From: Cellulomonas phragmiteti
GTDB taxonomy: Bacteria > Actinomycetota > Actinomycetes > Actinomycetales > Cellulomonadaceae
Assembly: GCF_016862775.1 (NCBI RefSeq)
Contig: NZ_BONP01000003.1
Location: 62,001-126,000, forward strand
Length of the DNA stretch: 64,000 bases
Reading direction: 5' to 3'
The notes under the pieces are model-generated. The model worked only from the letters and a program-made list of their open reading frames with translations, ran no database searches and was not told the DNA's origin. The position numbers and the translations under genes are program-made. Shown here one piece after another: positions 25,225 through 46,438 of this stretch (its first letter is position 1; every line of letters starts with the position of its first letter).

Positions 25225-25353
25225 GTGCCGTCCGGAGGTCGTCCGGGCGCAGCGTTTCCCCGCAGCGGGCGGGTGTGCCACCATGGCACGCGGCGACGAC
25301 GAGGTCGCCGGTGCGGGCGGTGTGGCCCGCAGTGGCACTGCCTGTGGGCTGAG

Positions 25354-25382
25354 TTGACGACGCCCGCAGAGGTGCGTACGCT
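25354..25382 (+). promoter_or_regulatory. rpoBC promoter
   Basis: TTGACG (25354-25359), exactly 17 bases, then TACGCT (25377-25382), a near-consensus housekeeping promoter. Transcription from about 25389 gives a leader of about 140 bases with two small hairpins (25383-25395 and about 25435-25452). The rest of the 370-base gap between rplL and rpoB holds the terminators and nothing else recognised. Confidence 0.7.
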
Positions 25383-25528
25383 AGCGCTTTGCGCTGGCCT
25401 GTGCCCGCGATCTCAGATATCCCGACACCGATCTCGACGCACGTGCGCGTCGGGACCTCGTGCCGTGGCCGGTGATCGCGCCTCGCCAGGCGGCGCAGCG
25501 TGCCACGATCCGCAGGGAAGGACCCCTC

Positions 25529-29035
<3,507 letters not shown>

Positions 29036-29152
29036 TGGCGAGCCCCGGTCCGGTGCGCACACCTGTGACGCCGGACCGGGCGCCCGCACCCTTCAGCACG
29101 TTTTCCGTTCCGTCGGTCCTCGAGGCCGGCAAGCGAAGGAAGTAGGACCCCC

Positions 29153-33022
<3,870 letters not shown>

Positions 33023-33045
33023 GGTCGACCACCTCCCAGCTCGAC

Positions 33046-33083
33046 CCCGAGGGGCCCGTCGGTTCGACCGACGGGCCCCTCGG
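33046..33083 (+). terminator. rpoBC terminator
   Basis: CCCGAGGGGCCCGTCGGT (33046-33063) pairs perfectly with 33067-33083 and flanking bases around a TCG loop, an 18-bp stem 24 bases after the rpoC stop. Confidence 0.8.
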
Positions 33084-33171
33084 GCGTCGGCCGGCGCTAG
33101 CATGTGCGCGCGGACCGCGGGCCCGGCAGGGCGCGCCCGCACGCCGAGGGTGTCGAACAGGACGGGGTCGA

Positions 33172-33525
33172 GTGGTGGGACGTGGTGCGCGAGCGGTCGG
33201 GGCCGCTCTGGTCGTCGGTGTGGTCGCCCTGCTCGGCGCGTGCGGCGCGCAGGAGCCGGACGTGCCCGAGGGCGCGGTGCACCTGAGGTCGGGTGAGCCG
33301 GTCGAGGTCGACGGGCTGACCCTGACCGCCGCGAACTTCGGGGAGGAGAGCATCTCCCTGATCGCGTCGGACGGTCAGGACTACGACGACGCGGTGGACC
33401 TGACGGTCGGGCGGGCCGGCGAGGTCAAGGGGCGTACCTTCGAGCTGGTGGCGGTCGACGTCGAGGGCTCGGGCGACGACGTCGTGGAGGAGTCGGGCCA
33501 GGCCTGGGTGCTCGCGACGGACTGA
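33172..33525 (+). CDS. small hypothetical lipoprotein
   Basis: This protein has 117 residues. A lipoprotein signal (VGAALVVGVVALLGACGAQ) ends in a lipobox with Cys near residue 24. The mature part is about 93 residues, acidic and beta-rich (HLRSGEPVEVDGLTLTAANF, FELVAVDV), with no named family recognised. The GTG start has AGGACGGGG upstream. It sits alone between the rpoC terminator and the str operon promoter. A function cannot be assigned; it is probably tethered to the outer face of the membrane. Confidence 0.7.
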   Translation: MVGRGARAVGAALVVGVVALLGACGAQEPDVPEGAVHLRSGEPVEVDGLTLTAANFGEESISLIASDGQDYDDAVDLTVGRAGEVKGRTFELVAVDVEGSGDDVVEESGQAWVLATD

Positions 33526-33534
33526 CCTCCCCCT

Positions 33535-33563
33535 TTGACGCTCCGTTCCGCGCCGGGTAACGT
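33535..33563 (+). promoter_or_regulatory. str operon promoter
   Basis: TTGACG (33535-33540), 17 bases, TAACGT (33558-33563). The leader to rpsL would be about 280 bases. The rest of the 325-base gap before rpsL shows no gene or further recognised element. Confidence 0.65.
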
Positions 33564-33850
33564 AGGACACCGTGCCCGCGCCGTCGGGCCCTTGCGCGTG
33601 CACTCGGTCGACCTTCCGTCTCGGAAGCGAAGACGCGAGGCACCGGGTGGCTTCCCACCTCCTTCGGAACGGTCCCGTACGGGACGGTCGCCGTGCGGGG
33701 GACCGGGACGACACGCCCGGGCGCGGGGGTCGGTGCGGGACGCAAGGCCCCCCGGGGTAGTCGCGCGACGGGCGACGATCCGGACGCTCGCCGGCCGTCC
33801 AGGGTGACGGGTGCCGGTCAGACCAGAGAACACCGACAGACGGAGACGTA

Positions 33851-34219
33851 GTGCCTACGATCCAGCAGCTGGTCCGCAAGGGCCGGCAGGCGAAGACGAA
33901 CAAGTCGAAGACGCCTGCCCTCAAGGGCTCCCCCCAGCGACGCGGTGTGTGCACCCGCGTCTACACGACCACCCCGAAGAAGCCGAACTCCGCGCTCCGC
34001 AAGGTCGCGCGCGTGCGTCTCTCTTCGGGCATCGAGGTCACCGCGTACATCCCGGGTGTCGGTCACAACCTGCAGGAGCACTCGATCGTGCTCGTGCGCG
34101 GCGGCCGTGTGAAGGACCTCCCCGGCGTCCGCTACAAGATCGTGCGCGGCGCGCTCGACACGCAGGGCGTCAAGAACCGCAAGCAGGCGCGCAGCCGCTA
34201 CGGCGCGAAGAAGGGCTGA
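33851..34219 (+). CDS. rpsL: 30S ribosomal protein uS12
   Basis: uS12 controls decoding accuracy at the A site. The 122 residues are full length. Both streptomycin-relevant lysines are wild type, in [18 protein letters not shown] and in [13 protein letters not shown]. The GTG start begins [11 protein letters not shown]. rpsG follows after 5 bases. Confidence 0.98.
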   Translation: MPTIQQLVRKGRQAKTNKSKTPALKGSPQRRGVCTRVYTTTPKKPNSALRKVARVRLSSGIEVTAYIPGVGHNLQEHSIVLVRGGRVKDLPGVRYKIVRGALDTQGVKNRKQARSRYGAKKG

Positions 34220-34224
34220 GACAG

Positions 34225-34695
34225 ATGCCTCGCAAGGGTCCCGCTCCGAAGCGGCCGCTGATCGTCGACCCCGTCTACGGCTCGCCGGTGGTCACGCAGC
34301 TCATCAACAAGGTGCTCCTCGACGGCAAGAAGACCGTCGCCGAGTCCATCGTCTACGGCGCGCTCGAGGGCGTCCGTGAGAAGACGCAGTCCGACCCGGT
34401 CGTCGTGCTCAAGCGCGCGCTGGACAACGTGCGTCCCTCCATCGAGGTCAAGTCCCGCCGCGTCGGTGGTGCGACCTACCAGGTCCCGATCGAGGTCCGC
34501 CCCGTGCGGGCCACGACGCTGGCGCTGCGCTGGCTCACGGACTTCTCCCGCGCCCGGCGTGAGAAGACCATGACCGAGCGCCTCATGAACGAGATCCTCG
34601 ACGCCTCCAACGGCCTGGGTGCCGCGGTCAAGCGTCGCGAGGACATGCACAAGATGGCCGAGTCCAACCGGGCGTTCGCGCACTACCGCTGGTGA
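34225..34695 (+). CDS. rpsG: 30S ribosomal protein uS7
   Basis: uS7 nucleates assembly of the 30S head and touches the E-site tRNA. The 156 residues start [20 protein letters not shown] and include [20 protein letters not shown]. The length is standard. It is coupled closely to rpsL. Confidence 0.98.
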   Translation: MPRKGPAPKRPLIVDPVYGSPVVTQLINKVLLDGKKTVAESIVYGALEGVREKTQSDPVVVLKRALDNVRPSIEVKSRRVGGATYQVPIEVRPVRATTLALRWLTDFSRARREKTMTERLMNEILDASNGLGAAVKRREDMHKMAESNRAFAHYRW

Positions 34696-34789
34696 CCCCG
34701 GCGCTCGCCGCGGGCCGTCCGGTGACGGGCAGGGCCCGCGGCGACGCGAACGGCACCCACCTCAAAGCCAACCGACAAGGGGCTACCAC

Positions 34790-36892
<2,103 letters not shown>

Positions 36893-37013
36893 TCCCACAG
36901 GTCGAACCCTGCAGTTCCAGCTACACATCCGACCCGTAGGACCGCACGTCGAGCAGGTACCGTCAGGTGGCTGCCGTCGGGCAATCTCTACCAAGTCCTG
37001 AGGAGGACACCCA

Positions 37014-38207
<1,194 letters not shown>

Positions 38208-38234
38208 TCACCGCCCCTCGGGGCTGATCCGCCA

Positions 38235-38270
38235 CGCAGGGCCCGGGAGCTTCGGCTCCCGGGCCCTGCG
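38235..38270 (+). terminator. str operon terminator
   Basis: CGCAGGGCCCGGGAGC (38235-38250), TTCG tetraloop, then the exact complement (38255-38270), a 16-bp stem 27 bases after the tuf stop. Confidence 0.85.
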
Positions 38271-38304
38271 TCGTGCTGCCGGCGCGCGCTGCGGCCGCCG
38301 CGCG

Positions 38305-38310
38305 GATACT
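38305..38310 (+). promoter_or_regulatory. -10 element of leaderless promoter
   Basis: GATACT, 8 bases before the GTG at 38319, with no Shine-Dalgarno. Same pattern as murB and the CHAT gene. Confidence 0.4.
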
Positions 38311-38318
38311 GTCGCGCG

Positions 38319-39068
38319 GTGGACGAGCGAGCGGGCGGGCGAGGCGGGGTCGGGACGACCGACGGGGACCGGCAGCGGCGCACGGGGTGGTTCGTCGTCG
38401 CCGGCGGCGTCCTGCTCGCGCTCGTCGTGGCGCTCGCCGTCCGCCCGTGGGACGACGGGAGCGCGGGCCCGTCGCAGGACGCGGCAGTCCAGGTGCCGCG
38501 GGGGAGCGCGGCGGCGGCGACCCTGGTGCTCGACGCACGGGCGGGGGACGTGCGGGTCGCGGCCGGAGCCGCGGCGGGCGACCTGCTCGACGCCCGCGGT
38601 GCGGGTGCCGACGCCTCGGCGGACCACGACGGCACGGGGGACGAGCACGAGGTGCGGGTCACCGGGACGTCCGCCACCGTGCGCCTGGCCGGCGACGTGG
38701 CGTGGACGCTGCTGCTCACGGTGGGGGCCGACGACGTCACGCTGGACCTCGGGGAGCTCGACGTGCGTGCCGTCGAGGTGGCCGGCGGCGCGGGCGCCGT
38801 CGTGCTGTCCCTGCCGGCTGCGGCCGACACCCCACGGGCCACGGTCTCCGCCGGCGTCGACACGCTGGCGGTGCGCCTGGTGGACGGCGACGCCGCGCGC
38901 GTGCTCGTGGAGTCCGGTGCGGGCTCGGCCACGGTGGACGGCACCCGGACGGACGGGCTCGGTGCGGGCAGCGAGGTGACGACCGACGGCCTCGAGGTCG
39001 GTGGCGACCACTGGGAGGTCGTGGTCGCCGGGGGCGCGGGGAGCATCACGGTCGACCGCGCCCCCTGA
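38319..39068 (+). CDS. hypothetical single-pass membrane protein, beta-helical exterior
   Basis: This protein has 249 residues. A short Gly/Arg-rich cytoplasmic tail leads into one membrane helix ([19 protein letters not shown], about 23-41). The exterior of about 200 residues is built of short beta repeats rich in Val, Asp, Gly and Ala ([40 protein letters not shown]). This pattern resembles DUF4097-type adhesin-like beta-helices, though the match is by eye only. It stands alone between the tuf terminator and the S10 promoter. The function is unknown. Confidence 0.65.
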   Translation: MDERAGGRGGVGTTDGDRQRRTGWFVVAGGVLLALVVALAVRPWDDGSAGPSQDAAVQVPRGSAAAATLVLDARAGDVRVAAGAAAGDLLDARGAGADASADHDGTGDEHEVRVTGTSATVRLAGDVAWTLLLTVGADDVTLDLGELDVRAVEVAGGAGAVVLSLPAAADTPRATVSAGVDTLAVRLVDGDAARVLVESGAGSATVDGTRTDGLGAGSEVTTDGLEVGGDHWEVVVAGGAGSITVDRAP

Positions 39069-39079
39069 CGCGGCCGGAG

Positions 39080-39109
39080 TTGGCCTTTCCCGGCCATCTC
39101 TGGCAGACT
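39080..39109 (+). promoter_or_regulatory. S10 operon promoter
   Basis: TTGGCC (39080-39085), 18 bases, CAGACT (39104-39109). The leader to rpsJ is about 220 bases. I see no defined leader element in it beyond short GC hairpins. Confidence 0.45.
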
Positions 39110-39335
39110 GTCGGGGTTGCCCGCTGGGGTGTGCGTTCACGCGCGCCCATCGGCTGGGCGAACAGACGTGGCGAGCGTCCGGACCCCGGGGTCACCCGGT
39201 GGGGGGCGTTCGACGACAACCACGACCCCTGTCCCGGGAACGGTACGCAGCACAGAGCCGCGTCGCGCAGAGCGACACGCCCGAGTGCGGGGGTCGGACG
39301 GACCGGTTTTTCGAGAGAGAGAAGTAGACGACGCC

Positions 39336-39644
39336 ATGGCGGGACAGAAGATCCGCATCCGGCTCAAGTCCTACGACCACGAGGTCATCGACAGCTCGGC
39401 GCGCAAGATCGTCGACACGGTGACTCGCGCTGGTGCGTCGGTCGTGGGTCCGGTGCCGCTGCCGACGGAGAAGAACGTCTTCTGCGTCATCCGGTCGCCC
39501 CACAAGTACAAGGACAGCCGCGAGCACTTCGAGATGCGCACGCACAAGCGGCTCATCGACATCATCGATCCCACGCCGAAGGCCGTCGACTCGCTCATGC
39601 GTCTCGACCTGCCCGCGGACGTGAACATCGAGATCAAGCTCTGA
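39336..39644 (+). CDS. rpsJ: 30S ribosomal protein uS10
   Basis: uS10 is a 30S head protein and also the NusE antitermination factor. The 102 residues start [20 protein letters not shown] and contain [20 protein letters not shown]. It is the first gene of the S10-spc run, which continues to rplO. Confidence 0.98.
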   Translation: MAGQKIRIRLKSYDHEVIDSSARKIVDTVTRAGASVVGPVPLPTEKNVFCVIRSPHKYKDSREHFEMRTHKRLIDIIDPTPKAVDSLMRLDLPADVNIEIKL

Positions 39645-39667
39645 TCGCTGGGAAGGGACTGATCTTC

Positions 39668-40327
39668 ATGGCTACCCAGCAGAACGCGCGCCCCGTCACG
39701 GCGCTGCTCGGCACCAAGCTCGGCATGACCCAGGTGTGGGACGAGGCAGGACGCCTCGTGCCCGTCACCGTCGTCGCCGTGGGTACGAACGTCGTGACGC
39801 AGGTGCGCTCCGCTGAGAGCGACGGCTATGCCGCGGTGCAGCTGGCCTACGGCCAGATCGACCCGCGCAAGGTCACCATGCCGCTCAAGGGCCACTTCGA
39901 GAAGGCGGGGGTCACCCCCCGTCGGCACGTGGCCGAGATCCGTACGTCGAACGCTGCCGAGTACACGCTCGGGCAGGAGATCACGGCCGGGGCGTTCGAG
40001 CCCGGGCAGGTCGTCGACGTCACCGGGACCACCAAGGGCAAGGGCACCGCCGGTGTGATGAAGCGTCACGGCTTCCACGGCGTCGGCGCCTCCCACGGTG
40101 CGCACCGCAACCACCGCAAGCCCGGCTCGATCGGTGGCGCCTCCACGCCGTCGCGCGTGTTCAAGGGCATCAAGATGGCCGGTCGGATGGGCGTCGCCCG
40201 TCAGACCACCCAGAACCTGACCGTGCACGCGGTCGACGCCGAGAGGGGTCTGCTGCTCGTCAAGGGCGCAGTTCCGGGCCCCAAGGGCGGCGTCGTCGTC
40301 GTGCGTTCCGCTGCGAAGGGTGCGTGA
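39668..40327 (+). CDS. rplC: 50S ribosomal protein uL3
   Basis: uL3 reaches toward the peptidyl transferase centre. The 219 residues include [20 protein letters not shown] and the loop [20 protein letters not shown]. The ATG has GGGAAGGGA upstream. Its stop lies just before the rplD start. Confidence 0.98.
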   Translation: MATQQNARPVTALLGTKLGMTQVWDEAGRLVPVTVVAVGTNVVTQVRSAESDGYAAVQLAYGQIDPRKVTMPLKGHFEKAGVTPRRHVAEIRTSNAAEYTLGQEITAGAFEPGQVVDVTGTTKGKGTAGVMKRHGFHGVGASHGAHRNHRKPGSIGGASTPSRVFKGIKMAGRMGVARQTTQNLTVHAVDAERGLLLVKGAVPGPKGGVVVVRSAAKGA

Positions 40328-40332
40328 CCTCG

Positions 40333-41034
40333 ATGAGCGACACGCTGACCGTCGACGTCCTCGACGACAAGGGCAAGAAGGCCGGCACGGCCGACCTGCC
40401 CGGTGACGTCTTCGACGCCACGACCAACATCCCCCTGATCCACCAGGTCGTCGTCGCCCAGCTCGCCGCCGCGCGGCAGGGCACCCACGACACCAAGAGC
40501 CGCGGCGAGGTCCGCGGTGGTGGCAGGAAGCCGTACAAGCAGAAGGGCACCGGCCGCGCCCGTCAGGGCTCGACCCGTGCGCCGCAGTTCGCCGGCGGTG
40601 GCGTCGTCCACGGCCCGACCCCGCGTGACTACTCGCAGCGGACCCCGAAGAAGATGAAGGCCGCGGCGCTCCGCGGTGCTCTCTCGGACCGTGCGCGTGC
40701 CGGTCGCGTCCACGTCGTCACGGGCTTCGCCCCGGGCGAGGTCCCGTCGACGAAGTCCGCCATCGCGGTGCTCGACAACCTCTCCGGCCGCAAGCACGTC
40801 CTCGTGGTCGTCGAGCGTCAGGACGAGATCACCTGGAAGTCGCTGCGGAACGTCGAGCGGGTCCACCTGCTCGTCGCCGACCAGCTCAACACCTACGACG
40901 TCCTCATCTCGGACGACGTGGTCTTCACGCAGGGCGCGCTCGACGCGTTCCTCGCCGGTCCCGTCACGCGCTCGAAGAGCTCTGCGGCGACCGCGACCAC
41001 GTCCGACGACGAGGCCCGCGAGGAGACGAAGTGA
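40333..41034 (+). CDS. rplD: 50S ribosomal protein uL4
   Basis: uL4 lines the exit tunnel and in enteric bacteria represses its own operon. The 233 residues include the tunnel loop with [19 protein letters not shown]. The ATG at 40333 ([12 protein letters not shown]) is chosen; a GTG at 40324 overlapping the rplC stop is the alternative. A C-terminal Ala/Thr/Glu tail ([18 protein letters not shown]) extends past the usual end. Confidence 0.96.
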   Translation: MSDTLTVDVLDDKGKKAGTADLPGDVFDATTNIPLIHQVVVAQLAAARQGTHDTKSRGEVRGGGRKPYKQKGTGRARQGSTRAPQFAGGGVVHGPTPRDYSQRTPKKMKAAALRGALSDRARAGRVHVVTGFAPGEVPSTKSAIAVLDNLSGRKHVLVVVERQDEITWKSLRNVERVHLLVADQLNTYDVLISDDVVFTQGALDAFLAGPVTRSKSSAATATTSDDEAREETK

Positions 41035-41333
41035 CCGCCCTCGGCAAGGACCCGCGCGACATCCTGATCGCGCCGGTCGTCTCGGAGAAGAGCTACGGCC
41101 TGCTCGACGAGGGGAAGTACACCTTCCTCGTCGACCCGCGGGCCAACAAGACCGAGATCAAGATCGCCGTGGAGCACGTCTTCGGCGTCAAGGTCGAGTC
41201 GGTCAACACCGCGAACCGTCAGGGCAAGGCCCGCCGGACCCGCTTCGGCATCGGCCGCCGCAAGAACACGAAGCGTGCGATCGTCACCCTCCGCGAGGGC
41301 TCGATCGACATCTTCGGCGGACCGGTCGGCTGA
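41031..41333 (+). CDS. rplW: 50S ribosomal protein uL23
   Basis: uL23 sits at the tunnel exit and docks trigger factor and SRP. The 100 residues include [20 protein letters not shown] and a basic loop [17 protein letters not shown]. The GTG start overlaps the rplD stop by 4 bases. Confidence 0.97.
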   Translation: MTALGKDPRDILIAPVVSEKSYGLLDEGKYTFLVDPRANKTEIKIAVEHVFGVKVESVNTANRQGKARRTRFGIGRRKNTKRAIVTLREGSIDIFGGPVG

Positions 41334-41358
41334 CCGAGAGCGAAGAGGACTTACTTTC

Positions 41359-42195
<837 letters not shown>

Positions 42196-42210
42196 TAGGA
42201 GCCCGAGAGA

Positions 42211-42492
42211 ATGCCTCGCAGCCTCAAGAAGGGCCCGTTCGTCGACGGCCACCTGCAGAAGAAGGTCGACGCGCAGAACGAGGCCGGCACGAAGAACGTC
42301 ATCAAGACGTGGTCGCGTCGTTCGATGATCACGCCGGACTTCCTCGGCCACACGTTCGCGGTGCACGACGGCCGCAAGCACACCCCGGTGTTCGTGACGG
42401 AGTCGATGGTCGGGCACAAGCTCGGCGAGTTCGCCCCGACGCGGACGTTCCGCGGCCACGAGAAGGACGACCGGAAGGGCCGTCGCCGCTGA
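42211..42492 (+). CDS. rpsS: 30S ribosomal protein uS19
   Basis: uS19 is a head protein contacting A-site tRNA and the B1 bridges. The 93 residues start [20 protein letters not shown] and end with basic KDDRKGRRR. It lies between rplB and rplV as usual. Confidence 0.98.
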   Translation: MPRSLKKGPFVDGHLQKKVDAQNEAGTKNVIKTWSRRSMITPDFLGHTFAVHDGRKHTPVFVTESMVGHKLGEFAPTRTFRGHEKDDRKGRRR

Positions 42493-42547
42493 CCCCCGGG
42501 TCAGCCTGGTGACGCCCTGACGGCAGAGACAAGAGAGCAGGACAGCG

Positions 42548-42916
42548 ATGGAAGCCAAGGCGAAGGCGCGGTTCGTCCGCGTCACGCCCCAGAAGGCCCG
42601 CCGCGTCGTGGACCTCATCCGTGGCAAGCAGGCGGCGGAGGCCGTGGCGGTGCTGAAGTTCGCGCCGCAGGCCGCGGCAGAGCCCGTCCTCAAGACGGTG
42701 CAGTCCGCGGTCGCCAATGCGGTCGAGGGAGCGAAGCGCAACAGCGAGCGCCTCGACGAGGCAGACCTCTTCATCTCGGAGGTCTTCGTCGACGAGGGTC
42801 CGACGCTCAAGCGGTTCCGTCCGCGGGCGCAGGGTCGGGCCAGCCAGATCCTCAAGCGCACGAGCCACATCACCGTGGTCGTCGCTGAGCGTGAGACGAA
42901 GGGACGGGCCCGATAG
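42548..42916 (+). CDS. rplV: 50S ribosomal protein uL22
   Basis: uL22 lines the tunnel constriction. The 122 residues include [20 protein letters not shown] and the loop [20 protein letters not shown]. The final base of its TAG stop is the first base of the rpsC GTG. Confidence 0.98.
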   Translation: MEAKAKARFVRVTPQKARRVVDLIRGKQAAEAVAVLKFAPQAAAEPVLKTVQSAVANAVEGAKRNSERLDEADLFISEVFVDEGPTLKRFRPRAQGRASQILKRTSHITVVVAERETKGRAR

Positions 42917-43758
42917 TGGGACAGAAAGTCAACCCGCTCGGGTACCGCCTGGGCATCACGACCGACCACCGTTCGCGGTGGTTCGCCGACTCGACGAAGC
43001 CGGGTCAGCGCTACCGCGACTACGTCCGCGAGGACGTGCAGATCCGCAAGCTCATGAGCACGGGTCTCGAGCGCGCCGGCATCGCCAAGGTCGAGATCGA
43101 GCGCACGCGTGACCGCGTGCGCGTCGACATCCACACCGCCCGCCCGGGCATCGTCATCGGGCGTCGTGGCGCGGAGGCCGACCGCATCCGCGGCGAGCTC
43201 GAGAAGCTCACGGGCAAGCAGGTGCAGCTGAACATCCTCGAGGTCAAGAACGCCGAGATCGAGGCTCAGCTCGTCGCCCAGGGCATCGCCGAGCAGCTGG
43301 CGAGCCGCGTCTCGTTCCGCCGTGCCATGCGCAAGGGCATCCAGTCGGCCCAGCGCGCCGGTGCCAAGGGCATCCGGGTGCAGGTCTCCGGCCGCCTCGG
43401 CGGCGCGGAGATGAGCCGTACGGAGTTCTACCGCGAGGGTCGTGTGCCGCTGCACACGCTGCGCGCGAACATCGACTACGGCTTCTTCGAGGCCCGCACG
43501 ACCTTCGGCCGCATCGGCGTGAAGGTCTGGGTCTACAAGGGCGACATGACCGAGAAGGAGTGGGCGCGCGAGCAGGCCTCGCAGGCTCCCCGTCCTTCGC
43601 GCGGCGGCCCGCGCGGTGACCGTGGGGACCGCGGCGACCGCGGCGACCGTGGCCCCCGCAGCGGTGCACGCCGTCCCGAGCGTCAGGACGCACCCGCCCC
43701 GGCCGCCGAGCAGGCGCCCGCGGCGGACGCGCCCACCGAGTCCGGAACGGAGGCCTGA
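42916..43758 (+). CDS. rpsC: 30S ribosomal protein uS3
   Basis: uS3 lines the mRNA entry site. The 280 residues include the N-terminal [14 protein letters not shown], a KH domain with [20 protein letters not shown], and [20 protein letters not shown]. The last 55 residues are an extension beyond the core. It begins with RGD repeats ([15 protein letters not shown]), followed by an Ala/Pro/Glu tail. Such tails vary between actinobacteria and are probably flexible. Confidence 0.98.
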   Translation: MGQKVNPLGYRLGITTDHRSRWFADSTKPGQRYRDYVREDVQIRKLMSTGLERAGIAKVEIERTRDRVRVDIHTARPGIVIGRRGAEADRIRGELEKLTGKQVQLNILEVKNAEIEAQLVAQGIAEQLASRVSFRRAMRKGIQSAQRAGAKGIRVQVSGRLGGAEMSRTEFYREGRVPLHTLRANIDYGFFEARTTFGRIGVKVWVYKGDMTEKEWAREQASQAPRPSRGGPRGDRGDRGDRGDRGPRSGARRPERQDAPAPAAEQAPAADAPTESGTEA

Positions 43759-43761
43759 GCC

Positions 43762-44178
43762 GTGCTGATCCCGCGCAGGCTGAAGCACCGTAAGCAGCAC
43801 CACCCCGGGCGCTCCGGCGCCGCCACGGGTGGCACGACGATCTCGTTCGGTGAGTACGGCATCCAGGCTCTCGAGCCGGCGTACGTCACCAACCGGCAGA
43901 TCGAGGCTGCTCGTATCGCCATGACCCGCCACATCAAGCGTGGAGGGAAGGTCTGGATCAACATCTACCCGGACCGTCCCCTCACCAAGAAGCCCGCCGA
44001 GACCCGCATGGGTTCCGGCAAGGGCTCGCCCGAGTGGTGGATCGCCAACGTCAAGCCGGGTCGAGTGATGTTCGAGCTCGCCGGTGTCCCGGAGCCGCTC
44101 GCGCGTGAGGCCATGCGTCGCGCGCAGCACAAGCTCCCGATGAAGACACGTTTCATCGTGCGCGAGGGTGGTAACTGA
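43762..44178 (+). CDS. rplP: 50S ribosomal protein uL16
   Basis: uL16 helps position A-site tRNA. The 138 residues start with GTG as [16 protein letters not shown] and include [20 protein letters not shown]. Its TGA stop overlaps the rpmC ATG by one base. Confidence 0.98.
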   Translation: MLIPRRLKHRKQHHPGRSGAATGGTTISFGEYGIQALEPAYVTNRQIEAARIAMTRHIKRGGKVWINIYPDRPLTKKPAETRMGSGKGSPEWWIANVKPGRVMFELAGVPEPLAREAMRRAQHKLPMKTRFIVREGGN

Positions 44179-44414
44179 TGGCTATCGGAACCAAGGAGCT
44201 GGCTCCCACGGAGCTGGACACCTTCGACGACGAGAAGCTGGTCGCCGAGCTGAAGAAGGCCAAGGAGGAGCTGTTCAACCTCCGCTTCCAGTCCGCGACC
44301 GGTCAGCTCGAGAGCCACGGGCGCCTCAAGGCCGTCCGCAAGGACATCGCGCGCATCTACACGATCCTGCGCGAGCGCGAGCTCGGCATCCGTACCGCCC
44401 CGAGCGCGGAGTGA
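44178..44414 (+). CDS. rpmC: 50S ribosomal protein uL29
   Basis: uL29 is a small two-helix protein near the tunnel exit. The 78 residues include [20 protein letters not shown] and [19 protein letters not shown]. It is coupled to rplP and rpsQ. Confidence 0.97.
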   Translation: MAIGTKELAPTELDTFDDEKLVAELKKAKEELFNLRFQSATGQLESHGRLKAVRKDIARIYTILRERELGIRTAPSAE

Positions 44415-44421
44415 GGCAACC

Positions 44422-44712
44422 ATGACCACGAAGCACGAGCAGACGACGGCGACGTCGCAGCCCCGCGCGTACCGCAAGACCCGCCGCGGCTACGTCCTGT
44501 CCGACAAGATGGACAAGACGGTCGTCGTCGAGGTCGAGGACCGCGTCAAGCACCCGCTGTACGGCAAGGTCATCCGTCGCACGAGCAAGATCAAGGCGCA
44601 CGACGAGCTGAACGCAGCCGGCGTGGGCGACCTGGTCGAGATCATGGAGACGCGGCCGCTGTCCGCAGCCAAGCGCTGGCGCCTCGTCGAGATCGTCGAG
44701 AAGGCCAAGTAA
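44422..44712 (+). CDS. rpsQ: 30S ribosomal protein uS17
   Basis: uS17 is a primary 16S rRNA-binding OB-fold protein. The 96 residues include [20 protein letters not shown] and [17 protein letters not shown]. The first 20 residues ([20 protein letters not shown]) are an extension. A 163-base gap with a hairpin separates it from rplN. Confidence 0.97.
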   Translation: MTTKHEQTTATSQPRAYRKTRRGYVLSDKMDKTVVVEVEDRVKHPLYGKVIRRTSKIKAHDELNAAGVGDLVEIMETRPLSAAKRWRLVEIVEKAK

Positions 44713-44767
44713 CACTGCGTCGGGCCTCCGGGCCCCTGCAGCACAGCACCACGACAGTTGCCCACGG

Positions 44768-44790
44768 CGCGGGCGGGTCTCCCGCCCGCG
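44768..44790 (+). terminator. hairpin between rpsQ and rplN
   Basis: CGCGGGCGGG, loop TCT, CCCGCCCGCG form a 10-bp perfect stem in the 163-base rpsQ-rplN spacer. This is the traditional boundary between the S10 and spc operons. It could terminate S10 transcripts partly or regulate spc genes. Confidence 0.5.
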
Positions 44791-44875
44791 GCGTGTGCAC
44801 CACGGCAACCATCCGGATGGCCAGGCTCGCCGCCTCCGTGCGAGCGAGAACCCGCCAGACGACAGGAGTAGGTAG

Positions 44876-45244
44876 ATGATCCAGCAGGAGTCGCGACTGC
44901 GTGTCGCCGACAACACGGGTGCCAAGGAGATCCTCTGCATCCGTGTGCTCGGCGGCTCCGGCCGCCGGTACGCGGGGATCGGCGACGTCATCGTCGCCAC
45001 CGTGAAGGACGCCATCCCCGGCGGCAACGTCAAGAAGGGCGACGTCGTCAAGGCGGTCATCGTCCGCACCCGCAAGGAGCGTCGGCGTCCCGACGGCTCG
45101 TACATCAAGTTCGACGAGAACGCGGCCGTGATCCTCAAGAACGACGGTGAGCCTCGTGGCACGCGCATCTTCGGCCCGGTGGGCCGGGAGCTGCGTGACA
45201 AGAAGTTCATGAAGATCATCTCGCTCGCTCCGGAGGTGATCTGA
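44876..45244 (+). CDS. rplN: 50S ribosomal protein uL14
   Basis: uL14 is an inter-subunit bridge protein and binding site for RsfS. The 122 residues start [20 protein letters not shown], and the length matches the family exactly. It is the first gene of the spc group. Confidence 0.98.
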   Translation: MIQQESRLRVADNTGAKEILCIRVLGGSGRRYAGIGDVIVATVKDAIPGGNVKKGDVVKAVIVRTRKERRRPDGSYIKFDENAAVILKNDGEPRGTRIFGPVGRELRDKKFMKIISLAPEVI

Positions 45245-45246
45245 CC

Positions 45247-45588
45247 ATGGCGAAGATCAAGAAGGGCGACCTCGTCCTCGTGATCTCGGGCCGCGACAAG
45301 GGCCAGCAGGGTCGTGTGCTGGAGGTCCTGCCGGAGACGCAGCGCGTCGTCGTCGAGGGCGTCCAGCGTGTGCAGAAGCACACCAAGGCCGGCCAGACGT
45401 CGCGCGGCACCCGCACCGGTGGCATCGAGACGATCGAGGCCCCCATCCACATCAGCAACGTGATGCTCGTGGACCCGGAGACCAAGAAGGGCACCCGGGT
45501 CGGCTACCGCACGGAGCAGGTCGAGCGCGACGGGCGCACGCGTACCGTGCGCGTCCGCGTCGCCAAGCGCTCCGGTAAGGACATCTGA
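45247..45588 (+). CDS. rplX: 50S ribosomal protein uL24
   Basis: uL24 starts 50S assembly. The KOW motif is visible in [20 protein letters not shown]. It has 113 residues and overlaps rplE by one base. Confidence 0.97.
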   Translation: MAKIKKGDLVLVISGRDKGQQGRVLEVLPETQRVVVEGVQRVQKHTKAGQTSRGTRTGGIETIEAPIHISNVMLVDPETKKGTRVGYRTEQVERDGRTRTVRVRVAKRSGKDI

Positions 45589-46160
45589 TGACCGAGACCA
45601 CCATCGAGGCCCCGGCGCTGCCGCGTCTCAAGGCGCGCTACAACGACGAGATCCGGACGGCGCTCTTCGAGCAGTTCAGCCACGAGAACATCAACCAGGT
45701 GGCGCGGCTGGTCAAGGTCGTCGTCAACATGGGCGTGGGTGACGCCGCGAAGGACTCCAAGCTCATCGAGGGCGCGATCCGCGACCTGACCCAGATCACG
45801 GGCCAGAAGCCGCAGGTCACCAAGGCACGCAAGTCCATCGCGCAGTTCAAGCTGCGCGAGGGCATGCCGATCGGCGCGCACGTCACGCTGCGCGGCGACC
45901 GCGCCTGGGAGTTCCTCGACCGACTGCTGTCCACCGCGCTGCCCCGCATCCGCGACTTCCGCGGGCTGTCGCCCAAGCAGTTCGACGGCCACGGGAACTA
46001 CACGTTCGGCCTCGTCGAGCAGTCCGTGTTCCACGAGATCGACCAGGACAAGATCGACCGTGTCCGGGGCATGGACATCACGATCGTCACGACCGCGACG
46101 ACCGACGACGAGGGCCGCGCGCTGCTGAAGCAGCTCGGCTTCCCGTTCAAGGAGAACTGA
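45588..46160 (+). CDS. rplE: 50S ribosomal protein uL5
   Basis: uL5 binds 5S rRNA and contacts P-site tRNA. The 190 residues include [20 protein letters not shown] and FREGMP-like [20 protein letters not shown]. The rpsN ATG follows its stop after one base. Confidence 0.98.
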   Translation: MTETTIEAPALPRLKARYNDEIRTALFEQFSHENINQVARLVKVVVNMGVGDAAKDSKLIEGAIRDLTQITGQKPQVTKARKSIAQFKLREGMPIGAHVTLRGDRAWEFLDRLLSTALPRIRDFRGLSPKQFDGHGNYTFGLVEQSVFHEIDQDKIDRVRGMDITIVTTATTDDEGRALLKQLGFPFKEN

Positions 46161-46161
46161 C

Positions 46162-46347
46162 ATGGCGAAGACCGCCCTCATCAACAAGGCGGCCGCGAAG
46201 CCCAAGTTCGCGGTCCGTGGCTACACGCGCTGCCAGAAGTGCGGTCGTCCGCACTCGGTGTACCGCAAGTTCGGCCTGTGCCGGATCTGCGTGCGGGAGA
46301 TGGCCCACCGCGGCGAGCTCCCCGGCGTGACCAAGAGCAGCTGGTAA
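46162..46347 (+). CDS. rpsZ: 30S ribosomal protein uS14, zinc-binding type
   Basis: This is the short zinc-containing form of uS14, 61 residues. The ribbon is [20 protein letters not shown], with two CxxC pairs. Actinobacteria often hold a second, zinc-free copy elsewhere for zinc starvation; none is in this window. Confidence 0.97.
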   Translation: MAKTALINKAAAKPKFAVRGYTRCQKCGRPHSVYRKFGLCRICVREMAHRGELPGVTKSSW

Positions 46348-46385
46348 GCCAGCGCACCTGCACGACCCTCCTGACGTCGGTAGGT

Positions 46386-46409
46386 CCGCGGCCCCTCACG
46401 GGGCCGCGG
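46386..46409 (+). other. hairpin between rpsZ and rpsH
   Basis: CCGCGGCCCC, TCAC, GGGGCCGCGG form a 10-bp perfect stem in the 91-base gap before rpsH. In E. coli the S8 repressor acts within this part of spc mRNA, but this simple stem does not obviously copy the S8 rRNA site. It could be an attenuator or a processing stem. Confidence 0.4.
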
Positions 46410-46438
46410 ATACCCCGGCGAGAAAGGGCTGACGCCCG

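Noticed and set aside
33850..34219. Possible streptomycin-resistance changes in rpsL
   Set aside because: Both relevant lysines (KKPNS and GRVKDLP) are present.
40324..40332. GTG at 40324 as rplD start overlapping the rplC stop
   Set aside because: Spacing to AAGGG is short and homologous proteins begin near [10 protein letters not shown]. It remains a possible alternative.
43614..43658. RGD repeats in uS3 as a host-adhesion motif
   Set aside because: uS3 is a ribosomal protein without an export signal. The repeats are more simply a low-complexity tail.
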